Source: Anthostomella pinea (taxonomy: Eukaryota > Ascomycota > Sordariomycetes > Xylariales > Xylariaceae). Taken from it: 64,000 nucleotides of DNA. Under the pieces are notes generated by a model. The model searched no databases. It was given only the letters and a program-made list of their open reading frames with translations, and was not told the origin of the DNA. Within the stretch, counting starts at the first letter, position 1. Every line of letters starts with the position of its first letter. The stretch is taken from the NCBI GenBank assembly GCA_963556695.1, contig CAUWAG010000012.1, positions 868,001-932,000 on the forward strand, given 5' to 3'. Made by a program: the position numbers and the translations under genes. Below, piece by piece: positions 22,468 to 33,175 of this stretch.

Positions 22468-22479
22468 AATATCGAAGAT
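22468..22479 (+). promoter_or_regulatory. putative self-priming primer-binding site
   Basis: The 12-nt AATATCGAAGAT starts one base after the LTR and is the exact reverse complement of 22387-22398 inside the LTR. In Tf1/sushi-type elements the 5' end of the element transcript folds back and primes reverse transcription at such a site. The start of transcription at about 22387 is implied but not seen. Confidence 0.65.
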
Positions 22480-22626
22480 CACCACTCCCATCTGGACAGC
22501 TGGGCAGCCTTGTCTCCCAAACTCCAGATTCCCTTCTTTTCGCTTGTAACTCTACGGGCAGCTCTGCCTCCCGTTTTACGAGCTTCATCTCAAACCCATC
22601 CAACCTCATTCCGCCCGATTAGGATC

Positions 22627-24171
22627 ATGGCGAGGAACGACACCAGTCCGGAGTCCAGGACTTCCGAAGGCGCTGCAGAGCGCAAGTCGCAGTCAGACAG
22701 AGAGTCTGCTACTGCTTCCAAACAAGCATTTAACCCCAAACCGAATACTCGCAGCCGAAAGAAGCCGACCCTGAAGAAGGCGAAAGGCAAGTAACTCGAA
22801 CAACTTCAAGCTGAGATCGTGGTCGCTGGCCCCTCGGGAGCCAATTTGCCAGCGTACCCACCTTCAGGGATTCGAAATGAAACCCATCCCTACCAGGACC
22901 CAGCCGTACCGCAACCCTCGTCTGAAATGGTCCAACTGCTGCGTGATGAGATCAACCAGCTCCGCAGACAGGTCCTGGAAATGAACGTTGAGCACGCTTC
23001 CAGGCATTCGTCGAGAACATCAACTGCAACCCGCAGACCTAGAAGGAACCAACGCCTAGAAACCGGCAGGCAAAGAACGTCCGGACCCCCGTCTGCGGCC
23101 TCCATAACGCGCTCAAACCCAGTCATCCCTTCGGTTGAGACACGGCATACAGTTCCCCCCGCTGAGACCCACTGGGCACAGACTGAACGTGCTCCAGCAG
23201 CGGCTCCGCATAACTTCCCTTCAGCCACGCCAGCACCAGGGGGCACGGGCCTCCTCCACCACACGATTAGGTTGAAAGACCCAGAACCTCTCGCGGACGG
23301 AATCTCCCCAACATATGAGGAATGGGAGAATGACTCTCTTAATAAGCTGGAGAATAACGCTTGGTTGTTTCCAGATGCAAAGAGCCAGTTTGCATGGCTA
23401 TGCTCCTTAGTCAGTGGACGTGCCAAGGAGATTCTGAACCCCTTCATAGCACGCAAGAACCCCCAAGCTTACACTACTATCGAGGAAGTATACGCCTTGA
23501 TGAAGAGCAGCTTGAGCAACCCTGATGAGAAAGCAAAGGCTGTAACCTGGCTAGCAACGCTTTGGATGCAGCCAGGCCAGGAATTCTTCATCTTTTGCGC
23601 AGACTTTGTCAGGACAGCAAGCGTAGCTGAAATGCCCATTTCTGAGTGGAAGTCCAACCTGAATAGAAGGTTAATGCCTGTTCTACGCTCGCACGTCATG
23701 ACCCAGTTTCTGGATGACTCCTTGGACTTCAATGCCTTTCGATCGCACTGTTCGAAATCCGCTCAACAGCTCCAGGAGATCGAGCGTCAAGGGCACGAAC
23801 GGCCACTCAAACCACGCAACCGTCTCGCTGCTACGACCTCCCAACATGCTGCAAGGACTGCTTCTACACCTGTTCGTACAAACTACGAAACAGCACTTCA
23901 GTTAACTGCGGCGCCTTCAAGAGATAACCGCGTACGCACCTCTGCTTCTGCACCACCACAGCGCAGCTCCATGGCACCCAGACAATCCCCAACTCCCATC
24001 TCATCAGTGGAGCGATGTCACCACTGTGGGCAGACAGGCCACTGGCGCAAGGATTGCCCCAGTCTTCCCGCCGGAGTCCACATGATCGAAGAAGACTACA
24101 AGGAACCACAGATGGAGGACGAGGAGGCTTCCTCGTCTGAAGAAGAGCTTTTGGGAAAAGACCTCGCCTAG
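22627..24171 (+). pseudogene. Gypsy gag (one nonsense codon)
   Basis: The frame opens with MARNDTSPES at 22627 and ends at 24171, about 515 codons, interrupted by TAA at 22792-22794 where CAA would give KQLEQLQAE. Visible parts are a basic N-terminal region, a capsid-like region (GRAKEILNPFI, AVTWLATLWMQPGQEF) and a CCHC zinc knuckle (C-x2-C-x4-H-x4-C) near 24016-24057, then an acidic tail. Gag packages element RNA. The next frame (pol) overlaps its 3' end in a different phase, consistent with frameshift expression. Confidence 0.88.
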
Positions 24172-24254
24172 GGAAAGTCTCCTCCCTAGGCCCTATAATC
24201 AGTATCAACCAGCTAGCTGCAAGCAATCTCAACCTCCACTCTATCCAGAGCCTG

Positions 24255-27200
24255 ATGGGGGGGAACGCATTCATTGTGAATATTACCCTTAGGTACCAAG
24301 GAATTGCGATTTCAATGAAAGCACTAGTTGATACCGGAGCACAAGCATGGCTACTTGGAGACCGCCAAACCCTCTCCCGAATTACCCAGCAACAAGACCT
24401 TGAGCGTATACACTTCGATCGAAGCGTAAGCGTAAAAGGATTCGAGAACAGGGCGTCCCAGCGCATCCAGAGTGCCGTCCTTGCCAATCTCCAGGTCCAT
24501 GGCCGCACGTTCCGCCAAACCCCTATTCTAGAAGCAGACTTTGGCAGACGATTGGATTTCCAGGTGATTATCGGCAATAAGTTCCTAGCACATTACGGCT
24601 TACTCCTTGACTGCCAGCAAAACCGGATCCTCTTTCCAAAAGAAATTCCGTACAAGAAGGATTGGCGCGCCGATATTACCACCCCTATTAAGATGTTTTC
24701 GCGGCAGATTAATCAGAAGGCACAGCTGGATATGCTGCGAAGAGAGCGTCTCTGGGAAGGTCAACTCCCTCGCTTATTTCACAAGGGATTAACAGCGCCT
24801 ACTGTTGCGCCTATTTGCATCTTGAGACGTGGCGAGGCTCAACCGATCGACCATTGGGACCGAGGCATATGCCAAATGGAGCGCTCGTTACAAGGCAAAC
24901 TGTCCCCAGGGCGTAGTGCTCAACAGCCCAGTACACGGAAGCGACGTCCTCACATACCCATACCTTGTCAACCCCCTGTAGACTTACGTCCCTTAGGTTT
25001 AGACGTGTGTGTAATCTCTGGGAACTCGTACTTCCGTTCTATTCGAAGACCAAAGGGAGACCGGCATGCGTATCAGGAATTTGACAGCTTCTCGATAATG
25101 ATGCTTGACCGGACCATTGAGGACTCTTTGAACAAAGAGGATGAAGCAACCCGAGCGGAGATTCTGGACAGACTACCACCGGCGCTACACGATCTGGCAG
25201 ATGCCTTTTCAAAGACTGAGAGCAATACCCTTCCACCTTTCCGAAAGGATATCGACCACAAGATTGACCTAGTCGACGGAGCCACTCCTATGAAGACCCA
25301 CCCACTGTACGGAATGTCGACAGTCCAGTTAACAGCCCTCAAGGAGTACCTCACAGAGAACCTCCGCAAGGAATGGATCGTGCCGAGCGGTGCAGAATAC
25401 GGCTCTCCAGTACTATTCGCTCGCAAGCCGAATGGTGGCCTACGTTTCTGTGTGGATTATCGTGAACTTAACGCACGCACGCGCAAGGACCGATACCCCC
25501 TGCCGTTAATCAGTGAGACCTTAGAGCGCCTGCCAAAGGCCAAGATCTTTACCAAGCTAGATGTTCGCCAGGCCTTCCACCGGATCCGGCTTGACCCAGC
25601 CTCAGAAGACCTCACCACATTTCGGACACGCTTTGGGCAGTACAAGTACCGAGTACTCCCCTTCGGACTCTGCAATGGCCCAAGCACCTTCCAGAGGTAC
25701 ATCAACCGCACGCTCTTTCCATACCTAGATGAGTTTTGCACGGCATACGTGGACGATATCCTAATCTACTCGGAGGACCCTCTACAACACCAAGACCATG
25801 TCCGCAAGGTACTATTCAAGCTCCGTGGAGCAGGTCTCCAAGCAGATATTAAGAAGAGCGAGTTTAACGTTACGAAGACGAAGTTCCTTGGCTACATTAT
25901 CTCCACGGATGGGATATCTGTCGACCCTGCCAAGGTCAGCGCTGTTAAGAACTGGGAGCGTCCCACAAAGGTCAAGGAGCTCCAATCCTTTCTGGGCTTT
26001 TGCAATTTCTATCGCCAATTCATCGACAGCTTTAGTAGGATAGCCAAACCTCTGCACCGGCTCACAGCTGCTGCCCAATGGTACTGGACCGACGAGCACA
26101 CAGACAGCTTTGAGGAGCTGAAGAATATCGTCACCTCCGCTCCTGTATTGATACACTTCCGTGAAGACCGTCCTACCAAGCTGGAAACAGATGCCTCCGA
26201 TGGCGTCATCTCGGCGGCCCTCTCCCAGAAAGACGATCAAGGGGACTGGCACCCGGCAGCCTTCTTTTCAAAGACCATGAATCCAGCGGAAGGGAACTAC
26301 ATGATCCATGACAAGGAGCTCCTAGCTATCGTTCGTGCTTTTCAAGAATGGGAACCGCTCTTGGTATCATGCTACCAACAGATCGACGTATATACCGATC
26401 ACCAGGCCCTGCAATATTTTGCCACGAAACGTACCCTGAACGCTAGACAAGCCTCTTGGAGCGAGTTTATCGCTCGTTTTAACTTTCTATTATATTACTG
26501 TCCAGGCAAACAAAACTTAGTAGCCGACCTCTTGTCTCGGAAAGCGGCCGATCTTCGCACCCAAGCTGCTATCAAGGAATGGAGCCGTACCCAGGTGCTG
26601 CTCCCCGATACGCTCTTTGCTAAAGAGGAACCACCAGAAGTAACCCTTGCTCCCGTACTGCCTGATGATCAGTCGGAGCCTGAACCGGAAACTCTCCAAG
26701 GGGTACGCGTGATTGACGCCATCTTGCAAGCCAACCGTGATTCAGCCTTTTTGGAGTCGGAACGGGAACAAGCCCGTCTCCAAGTTGGCAGCTACTCCAT
26801 GCTAGATGACTTGGTACTATATGAGAACCGCTTGATCGTGCCGGACGAGGGATTTCTCCGTACAAGGCTATGTGATGAGTATCACCGACCCGCTTACAGA
26901 GCTCATCCAGGGCGTAACAAGATGCGTCGGATGCTTAAAGAGCGATTTTACTGGCCAAAGATGGGGACGTTTATCGACCAGTACTGCACAAACTGCCCTG
27001 AATGTGGCCGCAGCCGTGCTACCAGGCAGAAGCCTGCTGGCTTGCTCCAGCCACTGCCCATCCCAGAAAGACCATGGCAGCACATATCCATGGACTTCAA
27101 ATCAATGCCAAAGGACCGCCATGGATACGACGCAATCCTGGTAATAGTCGACAGGCTTGGGAAGCGACCATTTTCTATCGCTACGTATAAAACCTGTACA

Positions 27201-28292
27201 GCGAAAGAGTTAGCTAACTTATACTTCCTTTTCCCTTGGAGAATTTATGGCACCCCTGAGACGATCGTCTCAGACCGTGGTCCGCAGTTCATAGCCGAGT
27301 TCTCCCAGGAGCTGGCGCGGATTACAGGAATCTCCTTAAAGAGGTCAACAGCGGAGCATCCCCAGACCGATGGTCAAACTGAAATTGTCAATCAATTCAT
27401 CCAGACCAAACTCCGGCCATTCGTCAACCACTTCCAGGATAACTGGTCTCAACTGCTCCCGTGCCTGGACTTCGCCTAAGCTACGCAACCACACGCCAGT
27501 ACTGGCCTGCCACCGGCCCAAGTGGAAATGGGCTGGCTGCCTACCATGATCTTCGACTGGGCGGCAAGGAAGACCAACCACGCGCCGCTTCGAGACCGTC
27601 TGAGCCGTGAGGAGGCCCGCTCGTTTGCAAAGCTAAGAGCGGAAGCCATCGCCTTTGCCCGTTCTAGCCTGGAACAAGCACAAGCCACGCAATGTCAGTA
27701 CGCCAACAAGAAGCGACGTGCAGTCGACTGGTCAGTAGGAGATAAGGTTTACGTGCGGCGAGGCAACTGGGCTACAGACCGTCCTCATGACGGACTAGAT
27801 AATCCCTATATTGGTCCGTATAAGGTTCTGCGGAAGGTTCACGAGAACGCTTACGAGATCGATGTGCCTGAGGGTATGAACGTCAGGCGCGTAATCAACG
27901 CAAGCCGCTTGCTTAAGGCTGCTAGCAACCCAGTCCTGGGTCAGAAGGTGCCTCCACCAGAACCAATCAAGATCAAAAGCGAGAAGGAATGGCACGTCGC
28001 AAAAATCATATCTTCTCGTCTTAATAAGGGAGTGCTCCAGTATCAAGCAGACTGGGAGGGTCACGATCCAGATCCCACGTGGTACCCGGCAGGTAATTTC
28101 AAGAACGCCCCAAAGCGCCTAAAAGATTTCCATGACGAGAATCCACAAGCCCCTGGTCCCCCGCGCCTGCTGGACCAATGGGTTTTAGCTGCAGCAGATG
28201 ACGAGATCTTGTCGGACCATAAGGACGATAATCTTCCCGTGAAGGATAGGCAAGAAGTGACGGGGTTACGAAGGAGGCGGACCAATAGATAG
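24255..28292 (+). pseudogene. Gypsy pol with C-terminal chromodomain (one nonsense codon)
   Basis: The ATG at 24255 begins the annotated frame, but the same phase is open for at least 70 nt upstream, so synthesis probably relies on a frameshift from gag. Order: aspartic protease (VDTGA, residues 26-30), RT with YVDD at 25746-25757, RNase H (ETDASDGVISAALS), integrase HHCC zinc finger (AYRAHPGRNKMRR to CTNCPECG) and catalytic core (MDFKSM, VSDRGPQF, TDGQTE), GPY/F-like module (NPYIGPYKVL) and a chromodomain (WHVAKIISSR to YQADWEGHDPDPTWYPAGNF). TAA at 27477-27479 (expected CAA) cuts the protein before the integrase tail and chromodomain, so those parts are lost from the product. Confidence 0.93.
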
Positions 28293-28344
28293 ATCCTTTA
28301 GACGACAAGAATAGGCCTTGGACCTGTTCTCTCGTCTCCTTTAA

Positions 28345-28355
28345 GGGGGGGGTAG
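28345..28355 (+). promoter_or_regulatory. Gypsy polypurine tract
   Basis: A run of G residues preceded by AA lies directly before the 3' LTR, the expected position for plus-strand priming. Confidence 0.7.
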
Positions 28356-28557
28356 TGTGAGGGCGCACACCAGCACAATCTACTGCGCCCCACATCACAC
28401 CCTGGCCAGCACTAGATAGGGATCATCTAGATGGCTCTGTCTCCCACCTGTATCTAGCTCTCTTTCTTTCTTTCTTCATCTTCGATATTTTCGTCTATAG
28501 AGCCGGTTACCCCTTGTCGTCTGCTTTGTCTCGTCCTAGGTGCCACTCACCGTGACA
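28356..28557 (+). repeat. Gypsy 3' LTR (202 bp)
   Basis: Nearly identical to the 5' LTR; the only difference noticed is one extra base in the CT-rich run. Followed by the GCTAG target duplication at 28558-28562. Confidence 0.95.
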
Positions 28558-28562
28558 GCTAG

Positions 28563-29225
28563 CAGAGATAGAAAGTCTCTGCCTCGGTGATCAGTCTAAG
28601 CATATTAGCCAATCCTAAGGTGGGAGAAACCTCCTGACGACTCGACTATTCAGCGAACCCCAGTTCAGACCAAACCCCAGCATCTGAGTGTCTTCTATTT
28701 AACCAAGACTATGTCGTATCTTGTATTGACTTATCTCAGAACATAAATCCTATAGCACTCACGACGACTGCTGGGCAATATCGACTCGACAATGGCACCT
28801 CAACCCCCCGCAGGAAGCACGGCAAACGGGGCCACAACATCTGCCCAGGACCTGGTCCGCATGGTACAACTTCATCGCAGTTGAGGAGTCAAAGAAGATG
28901 GCGAACTTGATAGCGTATTCGTGCCGTTTCCACAGTAACCAATTACCAATTGGTGAAGAGGCAGTGGGGCTGATGGGGTGACTCTCCAGCCTGCATCACT
29001 AGCGGGGCTAATCCTCCGAAGCCTACACGTGATCATCTGTATGCAGCCGTTTTATGGCTCATGCGCATCAACTAAGATGGTGGTAGACTTCCAGGCTGGC
29101 CGAAAGAAGGCACTACCTTGCCAATCCCTACCGGGGCCAAACCTACGCTTGCAGGCAACCTAGGCCTTCTCAACGAAAAGATCTAAAGAGAACACCAGCA
29201 ATAGTAGAACGAGAACATCACCGAC
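28563..29225. other. unassigned, retroelement leader-like sequence
   Basis: An ATG at 28791 opens a short frame (MAPQPPAGSTANGATTSAQDL) that reads like the N-terminus of a fungal retroelement gag but stops within about 30 codons. Nothing else is recognised to 29225. Confidence 0.3.
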
Positions 29226-29429
29226 TGTTGGATCCATGCGATTCCAGCCTGCAAACCGTTTATACCAAGACCCACATGTATGATTAGATAAGTGATTAGA
29301 TACCGGATTGCGAGGTCACTTAGCCAGACCTTCAGGTCCAGCTAGACCTCCCAATCCAACCATCAGCAACATCATGACCTTGACCCCATACTCGAGTATT
29401 ATGATTGATCGTTCAAGCCTGTTCCAACA
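29226..29429 (+). repeat. Copia LTR, same family as 44480-44683
   Basis: A 204-bp block starts TGTTGGATCC and ends TGTTCCAACA, with TG...CA termini and 7-bp inverted ends. It is closely related over its whole length to the LTR at 44480-44683, which follows a Copia RNase H relic. No flanking target duplication is seen. The following sequence has a short ATG frame (MADSTTTLNGPQKL) that could be a decayed gag start, so it may be a 5' LTR rather than a solo LTR. Confidence 0.8.
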
Positions 29430-30074
29430 AACATCCTGGTTGTTCCGTCCCGATCTAGCCCCCCTCTGGCACAAAACTGCCACGGTCGCACAAGGACATT
29501 TCGGACAGACAGAACACACTATTACTATATTTTCCGCTATCTTCAGACACAGCGCTTCCACTGCGACAAACAGAGACGCTACGTACGCGACAATGGCCGA
29601 TTCTACCACCACACTCAACGGTCCTCAAAAACTTTAACCCCTTGATGGAGGACTTCAAGAGCCGTTGCGCCGACTTTATCTGGAGCAAAATCGACCCAGA
29701 TTCCGAGACTCCAGATCCCCCTCCAGTCCGACCGACACAACCAGCTCTGAAGGACTTCCTTCTGGACTCGACTTAAGCAATGGGCCAGTTTGAAGAAACC
29801 ATCCCCCCAACATGTGCCAGGTCCTGGACCATAAGCTGCGAGATGGCAAGGAAGTCAAAACCTGCGCCAACGTCATATGTAAGCCATGTTAATAGGTCAC
29901 TTTGTGAACGTGATTTTAAGCTCATCTTGGATATATATAAATGCACATATCATAAGGCCAGAGCTTTTGAAAATCTTCTGTAGTTCCGCTTTCCTTCTTT
30001 TCATCTTGTTTTCGCTGGCGACTTTGTGAATGTGCTTTTTTCGAAGCCTCGCTTTTCTCTTGCATTGACATAAA
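29430..30074. other. possible decayed leader or gag; upstream region of small ORF
   Basis: A gag-like start at 29593 is stopped after 14 codons. A TATATATAAA sequence at about 29933 lies about 140 nt before the ORF at 30075. Confidence 0.35.
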
Positions 30075-30293
30075 ATGCCACAGTCAGCATCTCAGCCCGC
30101 AGTGAGACCAAAGCGGGACATGGCAGCCCGTGAGATACGCCAATCGAGATTCACTGAAGCAATCCCTACCACCAATGGGAATACGAAAACGCCAAGATAC
30201 AACCTGCGCCCACGCAACACCGGACAGAAGGCCAAGCCGGCAAAGCATAGGAAGGGCTGCATTATGGTCCGCCCTTTTTCTAAGAAAAATTAG
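30075..30293 (+). CDS. small basic protein, unknown
   Basis: A 72-codon ATG frame encodes an Arg/Lys-rich peptide with an RYNLRPRN segment. A TATATATAAA sequence about 140 nt upstream supports transcription. No family is recognised; RYNLRPR-like strings also occur in retroelement proteins, so it could be an element remnant. Confidence 0.3.
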   Translation: MPQSASQPAVRPKRDMAAREIRQSRFTEAIPTTNGNTKTPRYNLRPRNTGQKAKPAKHRKGCIMVRPFSKKN

Positions 30294-30489
30294 ACATGAG
30301 GCTTTTCGCCGAGGTTCTGGTGCATGGCGGGCCATCTCCAGCCAAGTCAACTTCAGACACGATATAGAAAACACATCTCTCCATTACCAGCCAGTTCGGA
30401 GTTAGGCCTCTGAAAAAAGGCACGCGGCCGTCCTAGGCTAGGTCTCAAAAAATATAAATATACATATATAGAGCCACCCAGCTAGCAGG

Positions 30490-31160
30490 TCTCGTCCCTA
30501 TTAGTTTAGTTTAGTTTATTAAACGCCGTAAGGGCTCTAGGCTCTAGATCCTAGTGGACATTTAGCGTGCAGGTGACTATCTCAAGGGCTAATATACAAG
30601 CTTTACTGTACGGGAAGCAGGGCATGACACCCTATTTCCCACGATAACCTGCAGATTAAACCTCGAGGGCACACATAGTATTCCAGCTCCTCTCGCTTTA
30701 ACATGGTAGTGCCTTGCGTTTAAAAGGCTATAAGCTAGAAGGTAATTAAAACATAAGGAAAGATAGTAAGCATAGTAAAGATGTGGTAACAGGCGCATTA
30801 ACGCCTGGTTGTCGATAAACTGATGTTCTGTGACTCTAGGACAGACTTTCGTGTAGAATTTTGTCCACTTGCAGAAGTCTCCGAATTCCTTCGGGTGCGT
30901 TATCAGCCATTTCCAATAGGCTCTTCCTTCTAGTTCGGGTTCTCCGTTGTGTTTGCGGTTCCTTCGTGGCCAGCTGGACCGTTTTACGAGGGCTCTATTG
31001 CAGAAGGCAAAGTGGGCTCGCGTTTTGATTCTCCCGCAAGAGCAGTTGTAGTGTTCTTCGTGCTTGAACCTCCTATGGTACCAGCTAAAGTCTCCGTGGC
31101 CAGTTCTAGATGCGATAAGCCTGTGGAGCGTTAGCCTGTCGAGCTTGAGCTCTTCTAGGC
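30490..31160 (-). pseudogene. LINE 3' end, second Tad-like subfamily
   Basis: The minus strand encodes the C-terminal part of a LINE ORF2: DRLTLHRLIASRTGHGDF, the CSCG...H-x3-C Cys-His motif (CSCGRIKTRAHFAFC) and a tail with GRAYWKWLITHP and FTKWTKFY-like segments. It ends near 30500 in a (CTAAA)n-type tail. Sequence and tail differ from the family at 18935, 39916 and 48190, so it is another subfamily. RT and RNase H are absent. Confidence 0.75.
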
Positions 31161-31164
31161 ACTG

Positions 31165-31300
31165 CTTGATTGATTGATTGTATTTATCGTGGGTGCAGTC
31201 CCTCAACAGGGCAAACCACGCCTCGCAGAGCCATTGCATCGCAAGGTTGTAGAGGTGTCAGTCTAGATACATTCAGATCCGCACACGAGCCTATCCTCGC
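31165..31300 (-). mobile_element. short LINE 3' end with (AATC)n tail
   Basis: About 135 bp match the last part of the main LINE family (LCEAWFALLRDC-type segment before the tail) and end in a (CAAT)n-like tail at about 31170. It abuts the neighbouring LINE relic, so two 3' ends of different subfamilies lie in tandem. Confidence 0.65.
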
Positions 31301-31626
31301 TGTAGCGGTACCAATCTGGAGTGTCCAGATGGTTTTAGTCAATACCCAAGCACGATTCCGTCAGAAAAACCTCCTGTCCAGAGACAAAGCGACCCAGTGA
31401 ACCTCAGTCCTCTGGTGTACATATCGTTCCAGTAGCCGTTCGATATATGTCGCATTGGTGGGTGAAGCAGGTGTTTGTTATCTGCTGGCGAGGAAACCAC
31501 AAGGGGAAAAACCTCGCAGGAGTGGGTGTTGTGGAGACAAGCTGCTTGGCTATCGGGCTCTGCGATAATGGGGCTTTCTCCACTGTTGTGTGCTGGTTGT
31601 CGACTCGCACAAGCCGGGTTAGAAGG

Positions 31627-31720
31627 GGGCCATAGCAGGATTCGAACCCACTTGTTCTCGTCGCCCACCGCACAAACGAGAACACAACCAGGCGCATTTG
31701 ACCATTGCGCCATACGGCCC
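31627..31720 (-). ncRNA. tRNA-like sequence with A and B boxes
   Basis: On the minus strand a 7-bp acceptor-like stem (GGGCCGT with ATGGCCC) encloses an A-box match (TGGCGCAATGG) and a perfect B box (GGTTCGAATCC) in a T-arm. The middle is abnormal: instead of a normal anticodon arm there is a long GTTCTCGT/ACGAGAAC hairpin with a 14-nt loop. It could be an intron-bearing or decayed tRNA, or a tRNA-derived SINE head; I cannot assign an anticodon. Confidence 0.45.
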
Positions 31721-31739
31721 TCGTAATGTAAATGTTAAG

Positions 31740-32364
31740 ATAATGCGCTTTCGAATTATCGACTACAACCGAGTGAATGGTGCTGCGGCGACGAATATCA
31801 ACATCTTTTTCGATCGGTGTGAAGTCCTTCATGTCAAGAATCCCCTGGCCTCACGCTGGTACAACGCTGACGAGATGGGCATCGCCCAGGGGGTTGGGGG
31901 CTCCCATTAGGTGGTCTCCGAAGCCTCTGGGAACGTAGCTATGAAGAAAGGGGGTCGAGAAGGGTGAATGGATAACTGCCCTGGAGTGTATGAACGGATC
32001 TGGAGATGCCCTCCCGCCCCTGGTGATCCTCAAGGGGGTAAATGTGCAAGCGCAGTGGTTTAGTAACCAAACGGAGGGCAAATACAACAACTGGCGCTTC
32101 ACTACGTCGCCCAATGGGTGGACCTCGAACCCTATAGGGTTGGATTGGCTACTGCACATCTTCGTCCCTCACGTTCGCGAGGCTCACGGCAACACATGGG
32201 TGGTCCTAGTGTGTGATGGCCACGATTCTCACACGAATGAACAGTTTTTATCGGCCTGCCTGCTCAACAAAGTGTGGTTGATCTTCTACGAGCCACACTA
32301 CTCTCATGTGGTCCAGGTGTTGGACTCTGCGAGCTGTATTGTGGTCGGAACACCACAACCGTAG
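31740..32364 (+). pseudogene. Fot1/pogo-type transposase relic
   Basis: Pieces of a DDE transposase are readable in two frames: WYNADEMGIAQG (first acidic residue), GDALPPLVILKG, FTTSPNGWTSNPIGLDWL, LVCDGHDSHT (second) and PHYSHVVQVLDSA (third). Frame changes and stops separate them around 31905-31990, and no N-terminal domain or terminal repeats are seen. It is more diverged than the element at 41959-44186. Confidence 0.8.
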
Positions 32365-32404
32365 TGTAAATATAGCAATTGGTGGTTGTAGATGGCTTTA
32401 TCTG

Positions 32405-32476
32405 AATGGGGGTGGTGGTGGTGGGGATTGGGTCGTGGAGGGGTGGGCCGTGGAGGGGTGGGCCGTGGAGGGGTGA
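32405..32476 (+). repeat. G-rich minisatellite
   Basis: After a GGT-rich stretch, a 16-bp unit GGGCCGTGGAGGGGTG is repeated about three times. The strand is strongly G-rich with several runs of three or more G, so a G-quadruplex is possible. Confidence 0.75.
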
Positions 32477-32479
32477 CTT

Positions 32480-33060
32480 ATGTTACCACAAGGCTTGGCC
32501 AAGGGGTTGTCGGTGTTGAAGATAACTTTATACCTAGACTGGCATTGAGTTTAGGTGATGAGGAAGCGACAGATGTGCGGGCATTGCACCTAGACGTTTA
32601 CTTGTTCTTCATACTGGAGGTCTGGGGCAGCACCATAGTGTGGCAGTTTTACGAACGATAGGATCCATCCATTGATTCGTAAACAGTGTTATAGAAGGAA
32701 ACATTTAGCTATAAATAGGCAGCATATGATACACCGTCATCAGATTTGAAGTCCTTGGTGGCAAAAAATGTTGTTTCAATGCACGCGACAGCGATGCCGA
32801 CGAGATTAAGATATATAAGCTGCGTGTTGATCTTGCTCCGACTTGGCGGAAGATGGGTCATTTAACGATATTAGGTCAGTTTTGTGAACATCTATACTAG
32901 GTCCCAGGCTTAACAACCACGAATGTTGAGTTATTAACCATGTTTATCAGGCCGCACCAAAATTTGAGAAATGATTGGATATCAACCATCTTCATTTAAC
33001 CTTCATCTGTCTCATTTTGTTCCATGTCGAATTGGATACTTGAAATGGGTTGCTCTCCTG
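32480..33060. other. unassigned sequence
   Basis: Nothing recognised on either strand. Confidence 0.4.
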
Positions 33061-33175
33061 GATGCTGAAGTGAGAGCGCCATCATGACTTATTGGCAGAC
33101 CACAGGCCAGAGGGATCGATGACCAATGAATGCTGACATATTGGGTTCCACGGTTTCAGGTTAATGAGACCTTTA
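33061..33175. repeat. dispersed repeat family X, copy 2
   Basis: Diverged relative of 4310-4455 and 36767-36915. The GGTTCCACGGTTTC block and the GATGACC..ATTGG order are retained. Confidence 0.5.

Larger units (their letters stand above)
22266..28557 (+). mobile_element. complete Ty3/Gypsy retrotransposon (chromovirus type)
   Basis: A 6,292-bp element has two LTRs (22266-22466 and 28356-28557), a 5-bp GCTAG target duplication, gag with a CCHC knuckle, pol in the order protease, RT, RNase H, integrase, and a C-terminal chromodomain. The LTRs appear to differ by a single base in a pyrimidine run, so the insertion is recent. Two premature stops (22792 and 27477), both CAA to TAA, interrupt gag and pol. 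A 12-nt PBS-like site pairs with the LTR itself, suggesting self-priming as in Tf1/sushi elements. Confidence 0.96.

Noticed and set aside
32392..32661. 89-codon plus-strand ORF with Gly-rich repeats
   Set aside because: Produced by the G-rich minisatellite; does not resemble a protein beyond it.
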